Position numbers and translations under genes: made by a program | Shown: one piece after another, positions 35,269 through 49,200 of the stretch | Layout of the letters: each line of letters starts with the position of its first letter | Numbering within the stretch: the first letter of the stretch is position 1 | Notes under the pieces: generated by a model | What the model saw: only the letters and a program-made list of their open reading frames with translations | Told to the model about the DNA's origin: nothing | Database searches by the model: none | Assembly: GCF_042453785.1 (NCBI RefSeq) | Contig: NC_091668.1 | Coordinates: forward strand, 24,833,001-24,897,000 | Direction: 5' to 3' | Length of the DNA: 64,000 nt | Source of the DNA: Malus domestica | Taxonomy: Eukaryota; Streptophyta; Magnoliopsida; Rosales; Rosaceae

Positions 35269-38200
35269 TAATAGTTATTGTATTTAGAGTGTAGGAAGAT
35301 ACAAGAAGCCGAACGGAACCTCTACAAAAACCTTTGTTAAATAAGAAATCTAACGAGAAGGCTACTTATAGTCATCCTCTGTCTACTAGGATAGCTTGAG
35401 CCCCATTGTTGACTAGGATATACCCCTCTACTTGAGACGAACTTTGCGGGATAAAAATGGCATACAACTTTGGGCCGGAGATGGCTTGACACATAGTTGT
35501 AGAGATCGTGGTGTGAAATAGACACACACAAGGTAACCATATAACATGATACATGGCCATGTACAAATAGAAATAAACAAGAAAAAATAATCCACCATCA
35601 TAGGGTAACATATTGGGTGAAGTCGACCAAACAAGTGATCTATTTGACTAATTTCGCAAAACAACGAGACTCCATCATATTAGAAAGTTGCCCTATGAAC
35701 TCAAAAATTCCTTCTAACACAGTGTAGATAATATTGTTTATTAAAAAAAATCTTTCTAGAATGACACGTTTTAAATCTCTCTCAATTCACTTACTTTAAC
35801 TCGAAGATTTCTTCACCCTAAAGCACACAAAGATTGAAATTAAGAAAGATATGACATGAGACTCAAAGTTCATGTGCTAAATTGGAGCTTCAAAGGGATG
35901 GAAGCATGCTTTAAGCATTGATCAAATTGGAACTTTGGATTTGTCACTTTCCCAAATCAGAAAAGATTGGTTTTACTTTTTTGTCCAATTTTAAAAACAA
36001 TTCGAATGTATAAGCAAACCAACAAATTAATTCGACCACACCGCCTCTGTCATGGGCCAAGACTTGTCCTTCCTATCCTATTTTGGAATATAAATTAGTT
36101 GTCTTCCGAATTATTGGATATTTTGCTTAATTAAATACTTGTATTTATTTTCTTTGGAAGAAAAATGTATAGAATGTGGAGAACATTCTCGTGTCCATCG
36201 CCATCAAGGTTTAATATCTAACACCATCTCTCTATTGACATTATTTTGCTTATATGAAACTTAAATCTTGTTTAGAAGAAAAATGTATAGAATGTGGAGA
36301 ACATTCTCGTGTCGATCGCCATCAAGGTTTAATATCTAACACCATCTCTCTATTGACATTATTTTGCTTATATAAAACTTAAATCTTGTTTTAGACCGCT
36401 CACGCAACAAGAAAATGATTTGTAATTTTTTTATCAACAGGAGTTGAATCCATTGCTAAGAAGGCATTTACCCCAGCTCTTACCAACCTCTTACACAATC
36501 GACAAGTTGCTAGCTTCAACTCGGTTGAATAAGAGTCATTGATTACCTTACCTATGTTGTCCATTTCTTATTCATTCAGGGCGCTCGGACGAAGAACCGG
36601 CAAATATATACCGTCATGGTAATATTTTATGCCGAAACATGTGATACAAAGATATATGTTAATTCCTCTCTTATCATGTCTTTGTATTATTGACACATAA
36701 TAACACTATAACGGTGTCGTACTATATAAGTTGTTCCCTACGACAACCAGCGACCAGCATACCTTTTTCTTTAATTTATTTGCTTGTTTGCTGGATAGTG
36801 GGGGTTGGGGAGTTGCGGTGTGGTTCAGACGACAAAGATTTGCTGCTAAACTTGCAAGTCGGTGCACCATTTTAGAAGAGCATCCGTATCGGCATGCAGT
36901 AGTTGCACATGCCGACAACCGACAAACATATACCAATGGCATTACTTTGCTCACAAGCTTTTACATATACACACCAGCTGCCATTGCTATTTGGCATGCT
37001 CAGTGCTCACCATGGACTCAAACTAAAGCAACACTACTGCCATCTTTGGTTTTTAATTTCCTTTTCCGTTTTTGTTTAGAATTTGTCAACAAAAGAAGCC
37101 CAACTTCAAACCTTAATTTGGTTTTTAAACAAACAATATTCAGAAAAATAGAAAGATCTAGGTTGTAGTTTATACACATGATTATAAACAACTAAACACA
37201 GTGAATATGTCACTGTATATTACTATTCATTCCAAATTCTTAAAAAATATTCAAAGAACATGTTGTATTATAATCTACGTGTTATAATATGAAAAAATAA
37301 CGATGTTATAATTTTAGTACAATGTGCTTTTCATCGTATATAATCTCTCTCTTAGCCTTACTTTTCGTTTTTATTAGAATGGGTTTTAGTGGTGCATTTT
37401 AATTCTACCACTTTTTCACTACATCCAACAACAAGCTGAGTGTCACATCTTTTGGCTCAATTTGGGATGTCTATCAACACTTAAGACTTAGTTCGAGAAA
37501 CCTCCAAATTCTCTCTTAATTTCTTCGTTAGAGAATTGTAACCGTTCTAATAATTAATTGGGTTTTCTTGACTCATGTACTTTGGGACGCGCCCGGACGG
37601 AGGGAGGGAGGGAGGGAGGTGATGTTTTATTGATGGCATGGCTCCTTTTTCAATTGCTCTGAGCAGAGTAAGACGTAGGTCGTTTTTGGCAGCCACGGTC
37701 TGAATCTTGATGTGCAATCGGGCTCTCCTAATATTTTAGGAATACAAGGATTCAGACAAAAAAAGAAAAGAAAAAAAATCCAACTTGCTACATATCACCA
37801 TACCACACGCTGAACATCCATTGCACGACATCCTTCAGAGTCAGAAGAAGATGATGTTTTTTGGGTCAATAGAAACAGTTGTTTGTACTACTAGAGTACT
37901 AGTTGATGAGGATTTGAATTCAACTGGCATCCTTTTGGATTGTTCAATTGTTTACGTTGACTGCTTGAATTGATAAGAGTTTAGTCTCTTCGATCGCCAG
38001 TTGCAGCCAAAAGAAGCCAGGTACATTGAAACTAGCCATTTAATTTGTACTTTTGTCGTCTTTATAAACCCTTAACTGTGTACAAGCTTTGGCTCCAACG
38101 AGACAGTCACTTAGATCGATCCCTGATTTTTTAACTTAAGAAAAGATTCCAACTCATTTGCAACTCTTTATGTATTGTTTCGTTTTGCAAGCAATATTGG

Positions 38201-38564
38201 GAGAAGGGAAACTGCATGCGTAGCCAACTAAGCTGCAAGTTATTTACATAACTCTACATTGTTTTACAGGAAAAATTAAATTCGTTACAATGTTCTTGAG
38301 TGGTAACCCAAAATGAAGCTAAAAGAGTGATTTTCAAATCGAACCTATTCATCTCACCCTTGATATTTTAAATGTTAATATTTTCCTCCCACTTATAAGT
38401 TTATAGAAAGAAATAAAAAAATCACAGCCCAAGATAATCAAAACAAAACTTCTTTAATTATGTGATTTGCTAAAATGTTCATCGTTGTCTCTCAAACCTT
38501 GGGATCAACTCTAGACTCTGCAGACTATATATTATTAATAACCACCATCTCAACTAATTCGTTA
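35269..38564. other. Non-coding with a tandem duplication
   Basis: No gene recognised; frames at 35337-35664 and 36690-37168 overlap each other and lack domains. A near-perfect 118-bp tandem duplication spans about 36157-36392. A (gga)n-like ggagggagggagggaggg run is at 37599-37619. Confidence 0.5.
36157..36392. repeat. 118-bp tandem duplication
   Basis: Two adjacent copies beginning gaagaaaaatgtatagaatg and containing ggagaacattctcgtgtc; only a few differences (tccatcgcc versus tcgatcgcc, atgaaac versus ataaaac). Confidence 0.9.
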
Positions 38565-40313
38565 GGTCATCTCCAATCGAATGATCCAGATGGCCAAAAT
38601 AGTTCGAAAACTGTCTCTAATCGAGGGCTAGGCCAGAGGGCTTGTGGGCCCCACGAAATCTAAAAGGGCCAAAGGGCCAACCGGCTGGCCTAATCCAGCC
38701 AGCCAGCCAGCCCCAGGCTGGGCCATAAATTCTAAGGCCATCTCCAACCGAAGGGTCCAGAGGGACAGAGGGCCGAAAATAGCCCTAAAACCGTCTCCAA
38801 CCGAGGGCTAGGCCAGAGGGCTCTGGAATCTGGGAGGGCCCCACGGGATCGGAGAGGGCTTGAGGGCTGGAGGGCTGGCTGCTTTCGGCCAGCCAGCCAG
38901 CCCCTGGCTGGCAATTTTTTTTTTTAATGATTTCCTATTGCTGTCGGTTATAACCGACAGTATTAAAGGTATTCTTTTTTTTTAATAGTTCTACTATTAG
39001 TGTCGGTTATAACCGACACTAATAGTTTGAAATGCTTTTGAATATAACGGCTAGTAGCCGTTGGATTATTAGGCCTCTTTTTTTTTTTTTTTAATGAATT
39101 TAAACTTCTTTTTTTTTTAATGAATTTAAACTTCTTTTTTTCCCTTTTTAATGAATTTAAACTTCTTTTTTTCCCTTTTTTTTTCCTTTTCATATGAATC
39201 AAATTTTGTTTCATATTTTTTTTCCTATAACTTCTATTTCACAAAATTTGTTTCATATTTTTTTTCAATTCTATTTTTTTCGTATAACTTCCTAGGTCAT
39301 TTATACAACATTAAATTGTAGTTTTTAAATAATAAATTATGTTTGGCCCTATGGCCCTTTGGCCCTCGGTTGGAGACGGTTTTTTGTGACATGGCTAAAA
39401 CGAGCCCTCTGGCCCTCTGGCCCTCGGTTGGAGACGGAGGCAAATATGGCCCTGTACTGTTCATTAAAATATTAATATCTTGGAGAATCTTGGAGGGCCA
39501 GAGGGCTAAAACGAGCCATCTGGCCAGCCATCGGTTGGAGATGGCCTAACATTCCTGTCGGATATAACCGACATGAATATATTTAATATAAATATAAATA
39601 TATTCATGTCGGTTATATTTGACAAGAATATATTTAATATAAATATATTCTTATCGGTTATATCCGACAAGAATTCTAGGCCAAATTTCAAATGTAACGA
39701 TTAGCTGACATCAGCTAGCTGTTATTTTTGAATTTTTTTTTATAGTTTTTTTTATTTAATTTTTTTGTTAGACAATTTTTTTTCCTGTAACTTCTATTTT
39801 TTTTTTCTATAACTTCTATTTTGTTTGTTGTGCCTTACTTGAACTTCTTCATCAGACTCCTCATCTTCTTGTCTCATTTGGGCCCATTTTTCTTCCAATT
39901 TGGAATTGGATGAGGATCCCCAGTTGGAATCCGAAAAGGATCCAAAGTTGGAATTCATTGCAAACTTGAATTGAAAGATATTGAATTCAAAGTTGTGTGA
40001 ATTATAGCCCAATATCCACCATATTTATAGCAAAAAAAAATTCAAATCCAACTGCTAGCTGACGTCACTTAGCCGTTGGATTTGAATTTAAGTTGTAGTT
40101 GATAAATAATAAATTATGTTTGACTTTATGGCCCATTGGCCCTCCGTTGGAGACAGTTTTTTGTGACAAGGTTAAAACGAGCCCTATGGCCCTTTGACCC
40201 TCGGTTGGAGATGGAGGCAAATATGGCACTGTACTGTTTATTAAAATATTAATATCTTAGAGAGCTAGAGGGCTAAAACGAGCCTTCTGGTCAGCTTTCG
40301 GTTGGAGATAACC
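38565..40313. mobile_element. PIF/Harbinger-like non-autonomous element (outer)
   Basis: Ends are ggtcatctccaatcga and cggttggagataacc, with the trinucleotide TTA on both sides (38562-38564, 40314-40316). A TWA duplication and GGNC-type termini fit PIF/Harbinger. The interior is split by a second element at 38736. At 39794-40012 the minus strand keeps a frame with MNSNFGSFSDSNWGSSSNS and KLEEKWAQMRQEDEESDEEV, resembling from memory the acidic N-terminal region of plant Harbinger (ALP1-like) transposases, so this is a deletion derivative. Confidence 0.75.
38736..39546. mobile_element. PIF/Harbinger-like element (inner, nested)
   Basis: 811 bp with termini ggccatctccaaccga and tcggttggagatggcc, perfect 16-bp inverted repeats, flanked by TAA on both sides (38733-38735, 39547-39549). 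Subterminal blocks repeat gggctaggccagagggct and ggccctctggccctcggttg. Contains two perfect palindromes around tcggttataaccga at 38941-38960 and 38993-39026. No transposase. Confidence 0.85.
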
Positions 40314-40377
40314 TTACAATCCCTCTCAAATAATTCATCACAAGAATAGAAGGGTATGTTATGCCATCACTCTTATT

Positions 40378-40515
40378 TTTAACAAACATTATTATTTACA
40401 TTAAAATGGGTGGAGGAGTGGGCTAAGCCTCATAGTAGGTTAGCAGTAATGTGGTTCAAATTTTTCTTTGATAAAAATTAAACCTAAGACCTCTCACTCT
40501 TATGAATATTATTTT
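40378..40515 (-). mobile_element. tRNA-derived SINE, minus orientation
   Basis: Read on the minus strand: GTGAGAGGTCTTAGGTTTAA, then TATGAGGCTTAGCCCACTCC and a TGTAAATAATAATGTTTGTT end, matching the SINE at 4090-4765. Confidence 0.65.
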
Positions 40516-40572
40516 TTTTTTTCAAAAAAATTAGGGGAGGGGAGGCTACCCTATCCTAAGGCATTATAAGTC

Positions 40573-40780
40573 TGGCCACTTAGTACTCCGGTCTAGTGAT
40601 ATTCTTATTCATTGGTAAGTGAGAGGTCTTAGGTTCGATTCTCGCAAAATGCGAATTTGAACCACATTATTGTTAACTCATTATGGGACTTAGCTTACTC
40701 CTCCACCCCCTTAGTCTTAAGTTCGATTATCGCGAAAGGCGACTTCGAACCATATTATTGTTAGCCCATTATTGATAATG
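40573..40780 (+). mobile_element. tRNA-derived SINE plus partial second copy
   Basis: Complete head (ccggtctagtgatattctta, ggttcgattctcgcaaaatg) to about 40714, then a second B-box-containing segment (agttcgattatcgcgaaagg, cgaaccatattattgttagc). Either tandem SINEs or an internal duplication. Confidence 0.65.
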
Positions 40781-43281
40781 AAATTCGAATATAGACTTTA
40801 ATCTAACAAAGAAAACGATATTTAGCAACTCAACAAGTCCTCGTTGGCACTCTTAAAAACATTATTGAATACATGATGATCACGATAGTGACATTGTCCT
40901 ATTGTAGCAAACATTATTTACTAGATTAAAGTCGGTCCAAGTTAGCGGGTAAGAATATTTCCGTTGTTTTTTTTTTCAAGCTAAAAGACTACAACTTAAA
41001 TCAAACGTAAAGATTTCAAAAGATGACTCTTCCTAGAAAGCTATCCTGTCCTATCCTACCTAATTCTCTGTTCTCCCTTTTTCTCTCCGTTCTCTCCCCT
41101 GCTCTCACAGTTTTTTATGATTCTCTCTCTACAAAGATAAAATCTTGAACGATCAAACAGAAAAAGAAAAAACATAAAAAAGAGAAATAATCCTTGTCCC
41201 AATGAGTTTTACTTTGGAAAAGAGTCGAATTTTAAAGGGTCATAAAGGTTAAAGTGGGGGCTGCCTGACGTAGGTTACTTGCCTTTAGTTAAAAAGCAAA
41301 AGTAAAATTTAGAAGAGTTGCAAGCATCTAATCCATCACTGTTAAAACAAGTTAATTGCACCCGCCAAATTCTAAGTTAATTCGGTGTTATCGACACACT
41401 CATTTATATTTTATGGAATTTTTCAATTTTCAGCTATCAGATTGAATGAATTAAAAGAAATTAACCCTTTTAAATTAGGAAACTTTAACGAAAAGCTTCC
41501 AGTATTGTTCACTTTAAAGAAAAACCACATTTTTACACTAAAAAATCAATCATGGTACTATTCATTTTACTTTTTATTTTGTTGTTAAAACTCAAAGTTA
41601 TCAAGTATTTTTCATTAGTTTTCCTTTTAAATCATAGTTTCTTTGCTTTTTCTTTAAGGTTACATGAATAATTACATAACTTTTTATAGTTGTTAGGAAT
41701 GATGGATTCCCGTATTTACCGCCTACAGTCCTAGGCACATGAGAGATTTTCTCTTACATGCACAGTTCTAGTGGCGTCAAAGTTCTCCTCGTACAATTCT
41801 TTGAAATCTTGTTGGTTATAGAAAATCTTGATCAAATCACCTTTATAAAACCCCAAGTGATTCTTTTCTCTCAATGACAAGGGGAGCCACAAGAGAAAGG
41901 TGTATGTGAGCATGCCAGTGTTGGATGCTGCCAACATACAGAGAGAGTGAGTGCTGATATATGTTGCGCGTTTAATTAACTTCTAAACCAAACAATTGCG
42001 CCATAAGTAGATCGATGGCTCTCTCAACGTCTCAATTTGTTGAGAGAGTTGAAGATCCTTTTTATGAGCTCTCCTATGACTTACATTGGGTGACAAGAGG
42101 AACCTTGTTTGTTTTTTGCTTTCATAGATTGGCTGTAAATTGGCACAACGAAGCTCAACTCGTATTCTTAAGAAGAAATGGAAATAATTGGGCCCTAAAC
42201 AAGCCTTATTTTCATTGCTAGCCCAAACACACCTCTCCCACAATTCTTCAACTCTTCTACATCTCTCGCCTACGAGAGCAACTTACATGGAACGAGTTCA
42301 CTACCACGTGGTATCCCGATTTAACAATATAATGTCATATGTTGAAAAACGTACATATATCATTGTTTTTTGAAATGGGACACCACGGTAGCAGTAAACT
42401 CATTCCATATTCCATATGTCTTTCTCCTCATATATTTTCCCCACTACAACTAACACAAAAGATGAAAACTAAAAACTAAAAACAAAAACTCTGTCAACCA
42501 TGGGCTAAATTATCTACAGTGGCATGTTGAATATACAGCCATGGGTTGGTGGGTTCACGGTATAACTGTTCATCTGTGCAGGGAAATAAATAAGACAGTT
42601 TTGTTAGTTTTCATCTGTTGATCTTCTTCAATTTACTTCAATTTACTAGATCAAACGGCCGAAATTGAGAAGGATGTAAGAGAAGTAAAATAGATTTGTG
42701 AATAGCACTACTCAACAAATATTGCTGCGACAGCCTACTGTAACACCGTCACGTGTACATTTTACGGCTACAAGTTCAACATTTCGATAAAATATCAGAT
42801 GAAAACAAAAGCACTGCTGTTTATCCACCGTCGACTGTTTTTGTTTTGGGTTGTTAAGCAAACTGGAGGTTGGTGCATATAACAGACAGATACGGCAGAA
42901 GTTCATATGAAACTTACACTGTCATCACTCCCGAATGTTGTGGGCAGAATTTTCTTCAAAACGACATACTCCGACCCGGGGAAAAATAAATCGAAAGTAA
43001 CAAAAACTCTTACTGGTTGCAATTTGAGTGCATTTGTATAGTTAATAAACAGCCAATACACAAGGAAGGAGCAATTCAATGAATGAATAGTCCAGCTCAA
43101 AAAATTCAGTGATACAAACAACCTAAATGTTCGTCGAGAAATGAAATCACTGAAATCCGAACCCACCGAAAAAAGAATAGAGAGAGGGTTTCATTAGACA
43201 TCCTACAACAGCTAGAACCGTTTGCCTTCCAAATCCAATTCCTCCACCGCGAAATGGCATAACAGATGAGGCTTCCTCATA
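40781..43281. other. Non-coding; 3' flank of AP-4 mu at the end
   Basis: No gene recognised. Frames at 41731-41937 (-) and 42015-42221 (+) have no family features I know. A partial MITE copy lies at 42590-42712 (gatcttcttcaatttactt .. agagaagtaaaa). The AP-4 mu 3' untranslated region should lie just below 43282. Confidence 0.45.
42590..42712. mobile_element. Partial copy of the 147-bp MITE family
   Basis: Shares ctgttgatcttcttcaattt, ggccgaaatt, agagaagtaaaa and terminal gtgaatagcac with 19006-19152. The left arm is eroded. Confidence 0.55.
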
Positions 43282-46200
43282 TCATATCCGAGCAACGTAT
43301 GAATTGGCGAGAGTAACATATCTTACCCACCGATATGGATTATAAGTCCCAGATTTCTTTGCTATCTGCAAGTACTTTACCTGCATCAGAGAAAAAACAT
43401 TTAACTCAGCATATTCATTGGCAAAAAGTGGAGATAAATAACAGAGTTTAGCCATCATGTTGATGTACTGTCGACACATCCCCTATAAAATGGCCTTATT
43501 ATTTTTTTATGCTCTATTTAAAAGCTGCAAAAGACCGGGGGGACAGCGTTGTTAAAATGGCGGGGGCCAGTAATGTTAAAAGGTAGTGATAACTCTGCAT
43601 CTCAGGCATACTTAGCAGGGAAAATCCATTCGCCCCACTGTGCAAGACAACAGAGGATGAAGAGCTTTGTATAGGATGAGAGCTAGGTATTAGACAAATT
43701 AATGACAACCACTCTGAGGCACCAGGGCTGATGCCTCCCTGGCCCGGAAGAATCACTAAGGCTATACATATCAGTCTCAAACAAGTCGTTGGGAACATTT
43801 TTATCGCACACAAACAAAGCTGACCTCTTTTATTGCCCAATGCATATGCTTCATCAGAAATGACATTGTAACCTAGGGGTTTTTAAAAAAATGATCCATC
43901 TTTATAGCTCCATTCGAAAAACCAATCCTCAGTAGAAGATTTAGAAAAGAAACTCGTTTTATACTATGCCAAGGACTCAAGGCCTTGCCATAGTCGAGAT
44001 TTAGTTGGGATAGGGATACAAAATCTGGAGCCACATTTAACTCACATATTCGACCCATAATGTCCCTTTCATGTACACACAAATCAGCAACAGCATGAAA
44101 AGAAAGGATTTAACATGATCCATGATGAGTATTTTACCATATAATCAACATCCATTGCATGGTTTTAACGAGGTAAGAATGAAAGTAATGACAATGGCTT
44201 ACCTGAAGTCTTGAAGAATTATACATAGGTATTGTAAATGTCATGCTAACTGGACCAGATTCTTTTGTTATGTTTCCTGCATTGAGCATGTGACACATGA
44301 ATATGTATATATAATGAGATTAACATTAAATATGCATCATTTTGAAAGCAATCAAGGAGATACTAAACCCAATCAATGAAGGTCATACCATGTACTTCAG
44401 GGGAAAATGTGAGTCTGGCACGTAGCGTATGTTCAGATCCACCGACAATCTGTTGTTTGAACTTGTCAATATAGCATATGCAATAATGGGACAAAGTTTA
44501 ACACTGCTAAAAACACTACTCAAAACTCAATAACGTGAACAAATGAGATCATGGATGAGAAATTCTTGCCTTCTTTAATCCCCACTCAAGTCTCTTATTG
44601 GTATCCTTGAAGTCTGTTGTTTGTCCAACTGCTCCTGGTTCCAACTCAAAACTGGCTCTGAAGTAACATATATTAATTGTTTAAGCAGTGGTTAGTACAT
44701 ATAGACACTATAATGCAATTTTTAGCAAGGTCCGCCAGTTTGACTCCTCATGTGAATACTATGAAGCCTTGTCTGCACCTTTTTCATACACTGGAAGTTA
44801 AAGGTCCTCTTATTTATAGAATGTCTTTGTAATTACTCAAAGACAACCACCATGTTTTGCTGTATATTTTAGTTGGTTTTAATAACTGCTAGCCTTTACA
44901 AGTTCACAATAACCTGCTGAAGTCTAATCAGTCTTTCTAGTTACCACCCTTTTTGCTTATTTTTTATGTCTGCAATTATTGTAAGAGAATGATAGTCATG
45001 GGTACCCTACCCAGCAAACAAAACTCACCCTTCTCCTCTTTCCTCTCCCCTCCAATGTACTGTGAGAAAGGGGTAAAAAAAAAAAATCCTAGCAAGACTT
45101 GTTAAAATGAAACCCAAGAGAACAAAGTTTTCTATCATATTGAGACCGACATTTGTATTTTGAACAAACTTTAGAACCAAGAACAATGACAAATTAAAAA
45201 CAATGGCAAATTAAAGTACCCAGAAAATCTTATATGGAAATTGATCATCAATTAATAGACATGCAAAAACGTTGCCCTTTCACTATATCAATTGTTACAA
45301 GGATGACATGGAACAATACAAAATATTCTCTTAGCAATAGAAAATTAAGTGAACAGTTACCTGATAGTATATTTAGGTAGCGGCATTTGTATAGCAACTG
45401 TGTTGGAAGTAATGTTCGAGGGGAACTCGGCATATATTTTCAGAATCACTTCAGCCTACAATGGCAATTCCAAACTGTAATTTTCTACCATAACTACATG
45501 ATAATTTTCTACCTCAACTACGTGATCTTTAAATGATATGAATTATACAAAGTTGGCATCATAGTGTACGCCAAATGCCTCATTCTCTTGTTCAAAATCT
45601 GATTCTTTATCTTCCTAAATAATTTTTTTTTTAGTTAATTTCACAATCTTAAAACATTGAATAAAATTTATGAAACAGCGATCACCTTATGAGCTCCTGC
45701 TTCTTCAATCAACGCATTAATACGAAAAGGGGGCTTGAACTCCTGAGTCATACGGTAGTTCATGACAGGAAATTCACCGTCAGGGGGCACCTAAAATTAG
45801 TACCACAGGGCAGCCATTTAATCATTTCAACAAAAGAAATCAAATTACTTGAGTATCATTTAAATTGAAAAAAGAATAATCTGATCTGACTCATTTTCAC
45901 TTACCAGGGTCAGAGTTTTGTCTACTTCAAAATTATCAAGACGTACAGATTCATGAAAATTGCAATCATCAAGTACCACCGCTCCTGATCCAAATGAACT
46001 CCTATAGTCTGCAAGAGAAAGCAGTATTTGAGATTGTGAAAGGACAAGATACAAGCTTGACAAAATAACTTGGCATTTAGTGAACGAATTAAAGCTATAT
46101 TGAGGCATTGTAGTTGATGATTGTAGGCACTAATATCATACGGTTGAAAACATGAAAAAGAAACAGGGACTTTCTTTAGAAGAGAGGACATACTGCATGT

Positions 46201-49200
46201 ATCTAACAGTTCTGACCTCAAAATTTTAGTTTATTAATCCAAAAACTAGATATTTTCTAGGGAACATAAAACTACAAATCTTAAAATTAGATCATCCACT
46301 TGACCATAATACCACAAACAACTCCATGACACCATAATATGAAAAGATTTATTTTCAAAAGATAGTTGTGAACTTGTAAAACATAACAATCCGGTGGCAT
46401 GTCAGATAAGTACCATAGCCCGACCCTCCACCTCTTCCTATGCCCAGATCCTCATTGAGGGCTAATCGGATTTCTGGATTTCCAGAGAGATAGCTTTTCA
46501 TTTGAATGGTTCCATCAATCTCAGAAGTCAATATGTACCCCTGTATAGCAACATAAGATTACCTGATAAGAATAGACTAGCACTGCAGAGCTAATTGACT
46601 ATATTACTGTTTCCACATATATTGAATAAATGTAGTTAAGTTTGGGAGAAGTCAAGAATTAAGTCAAAAGAATGTGCATTGCAGTAAAGTTTATGTACTA
46701 CATGCATTTTATCCATTCTAAAATTTTGAGGCTAAAGTTACGAGCGCTAGAACCTCAAAGGAGTTTTTGGGTTAGACACAAGTGTTCAAGATGACTTACA
46801 AGAATTTTTGGCCTCATTTGGTATGAAGGATTGGAGTGGAATGGAAAAGGCAATTATTTTCAAGGTATGCTGAAAGAAGAAATAATATTTGTGATCAACT
46901 TGGTGGTAGGAGATGGATTACTCAAGAAGAAAAGTTATCCATTCCAATTCTCCCCAAAATGGTAGGATTTAGAAGGGAGAAGTTTTCTTCATACCTAATC
47001 CTTTTCTAATCCCCTCAAAATGAAGAATCATTCTCCATTGCCTTCAAAATACCTTGAATTTAGAGAGTTGTCCCTTCCAATCAAATCCATTATACCAAAG
47101 GAGGCCTTAGCATTCATTTGAAACCCTAAAACCTCTATGTTCATCCACAATTCTAATCCTTCAAATAACCCTTCAGAAAGGTCGAAAAATCCTAAAATTA
47201 GCTACTGCTGGACACCTAATCTCTTCATAATCAACCCCCTATTGTGCATGATATAAAAATTAATTATAAAGAACCACATAAGCTGAATTTCAGGTGCCAT
47301 AGAGACGCTGTCACGGTGTCACCTCATTCATAAGAACCACTGAACATACCAATATGATATCAAAAGAGATGGGAGTGCAAGATTTCTATATCAAACCCAA
47401 GAAGTTCATGATAACACTTGGGTAAGATTGGCATCAAATTTTGCTTGTTAGAAACTATAACTTATTATTGTGTCTGTACTATTGTTGTTATATTTTAATG
47501 CCCGTATAACAGTGAGGAAAAAGTGGTTAAATCTAATAGTAAGAAAAATATACTCACACTAGAGCTGAAAGTCACACTAATCTTCTCGATTATATCCACA
47601 AAAATTTCCTCCCTCTTCCTACCACCAGGCTCATTTGCAACAACTGATTTTGTGACAGCTGTTCCAGGCATTCTCTTTGTCCCTTGCTGCATGCATCGAT
47701 TTTGGGAATCAATAACTAAAATGCCGATAAGACAACAATAGAAATGATATTCCACCTAAGTTCCATTAATTTTCTGAAATTCGTAATAGATAGATAACAC
47801 CATACCATAAAAAGGCCAGTAGGGCCAACAGATGATAAACGCGCAGATTCAAGAACAATTGGCTCATTAAATATATAAGACTTCAACAATTCAGTTGATG
47901 TTGTTTGCACAAAGCCAAAATCCTGTAATGAATATACAAAATCAAGTCACAAGCAAGTTAATAATTTCCATGGATCAAATATATCACAATGTATTTTTCA
48001 CATAAATGCACATATCAAGTTTATCAACATATATATAGTTTCAATATGAAACACAAACTTTTATTGGATAAAAATGAAATTTGCAACACGGGACAAGGAG
48101 TTCTTCGCTAAATGCCACCCATCAAAATGTATATCAAAAAGGAAAACCAGTTGAAAACAAATTAAAAAAAAAACTATTTAAAACAGCAGTACAGTCAAAA
48201 TAAATAGCATGAAAACCAGTCCTTAAATTCTAAAGAAACCGAAGCTCACAAGGAAGTCCAAACTCAAACTTCATCTCACTAATGAACCATATCCTTTCCC
48301 TAGCACCCTTGAAAATTCTCTTGTTCATCTCCATCCAAACAACGCAAATTATTGCCAACACAACATAACTTCCTAGCACCAAACCCTTTTCCCCCCTCCC
48401 AAAACTTTAACTTTCGAACAGCAAAGCATCACAAGAAGCTGGAATTGCCCAACTCCAGCTGGGCTTGTAAATCCTTAGCACTATTTACAAATAATACACT
48501 GCTGGACAACACACCATTGAGGAGAAAGATGCATTCAGCATTACTTTTGCCGATTCAAATAATCCAGTTAATATCTAAACTCTGGTTGAAAAAAAATACT
48601 AATTAAAGCTGTCCTTTAAAAGAGCTAGTCATTTAAATAACTGTAAGAATAAAACACAAACGAGGGGGAGCAATCATCAGGGACAAGAAATAGTTACAAA
48701 ATGATCAACAAGATAACATCAATTCGAGATTTACTGAAAAAGGGTAACTAGCAAATCACATTTTAAATTTTCAATCAAATAGAGAAACTATCTTAGCACA
48801 TTACGATGATAAGAAGCATGAATTCATTACGCTCAGGAAAGATACAACCAAATAAGTTAAGAAAAACAAGAGGAGCTTACAATGACTTCATCAAGCAACT
48901 CGTACACAAGCACAAAATTCTTCCTTATAGAATCTTCATTGAGAACCCCAACATAATCTTTGATGACACGGGCAATTCTTTGTAGAAGTTCCAAGACAAG
49001 AGATGGTGATACATTAGCTCTTGTGGTTGCGACAAACAATAGTCCAACAACCTTCACATGAAAGTAGTTGACACCATCCACGTTCTATTGATTGAGTACA
49101 GAAAAAGTCAGCATAAGATACCGTATATGCAGACTGAATCAAATGAAAATAGTTGACACTGCCAAACATTCCTCAGTAAGATAATACCTACAAAGACAGG

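Noticed and set aside
36690..37168. 145-codon plus-strand frame
   Set aside because: Overlapped by frames on the other strand, no motif or homology I recognise.
41731..41937. 68-codon minus-strand frame (KNHLGFYKGDLIKIF)
   Set aside because: Looks protein-like in part but could not be tied to any family and has no neighbouring exons; left unassigned.
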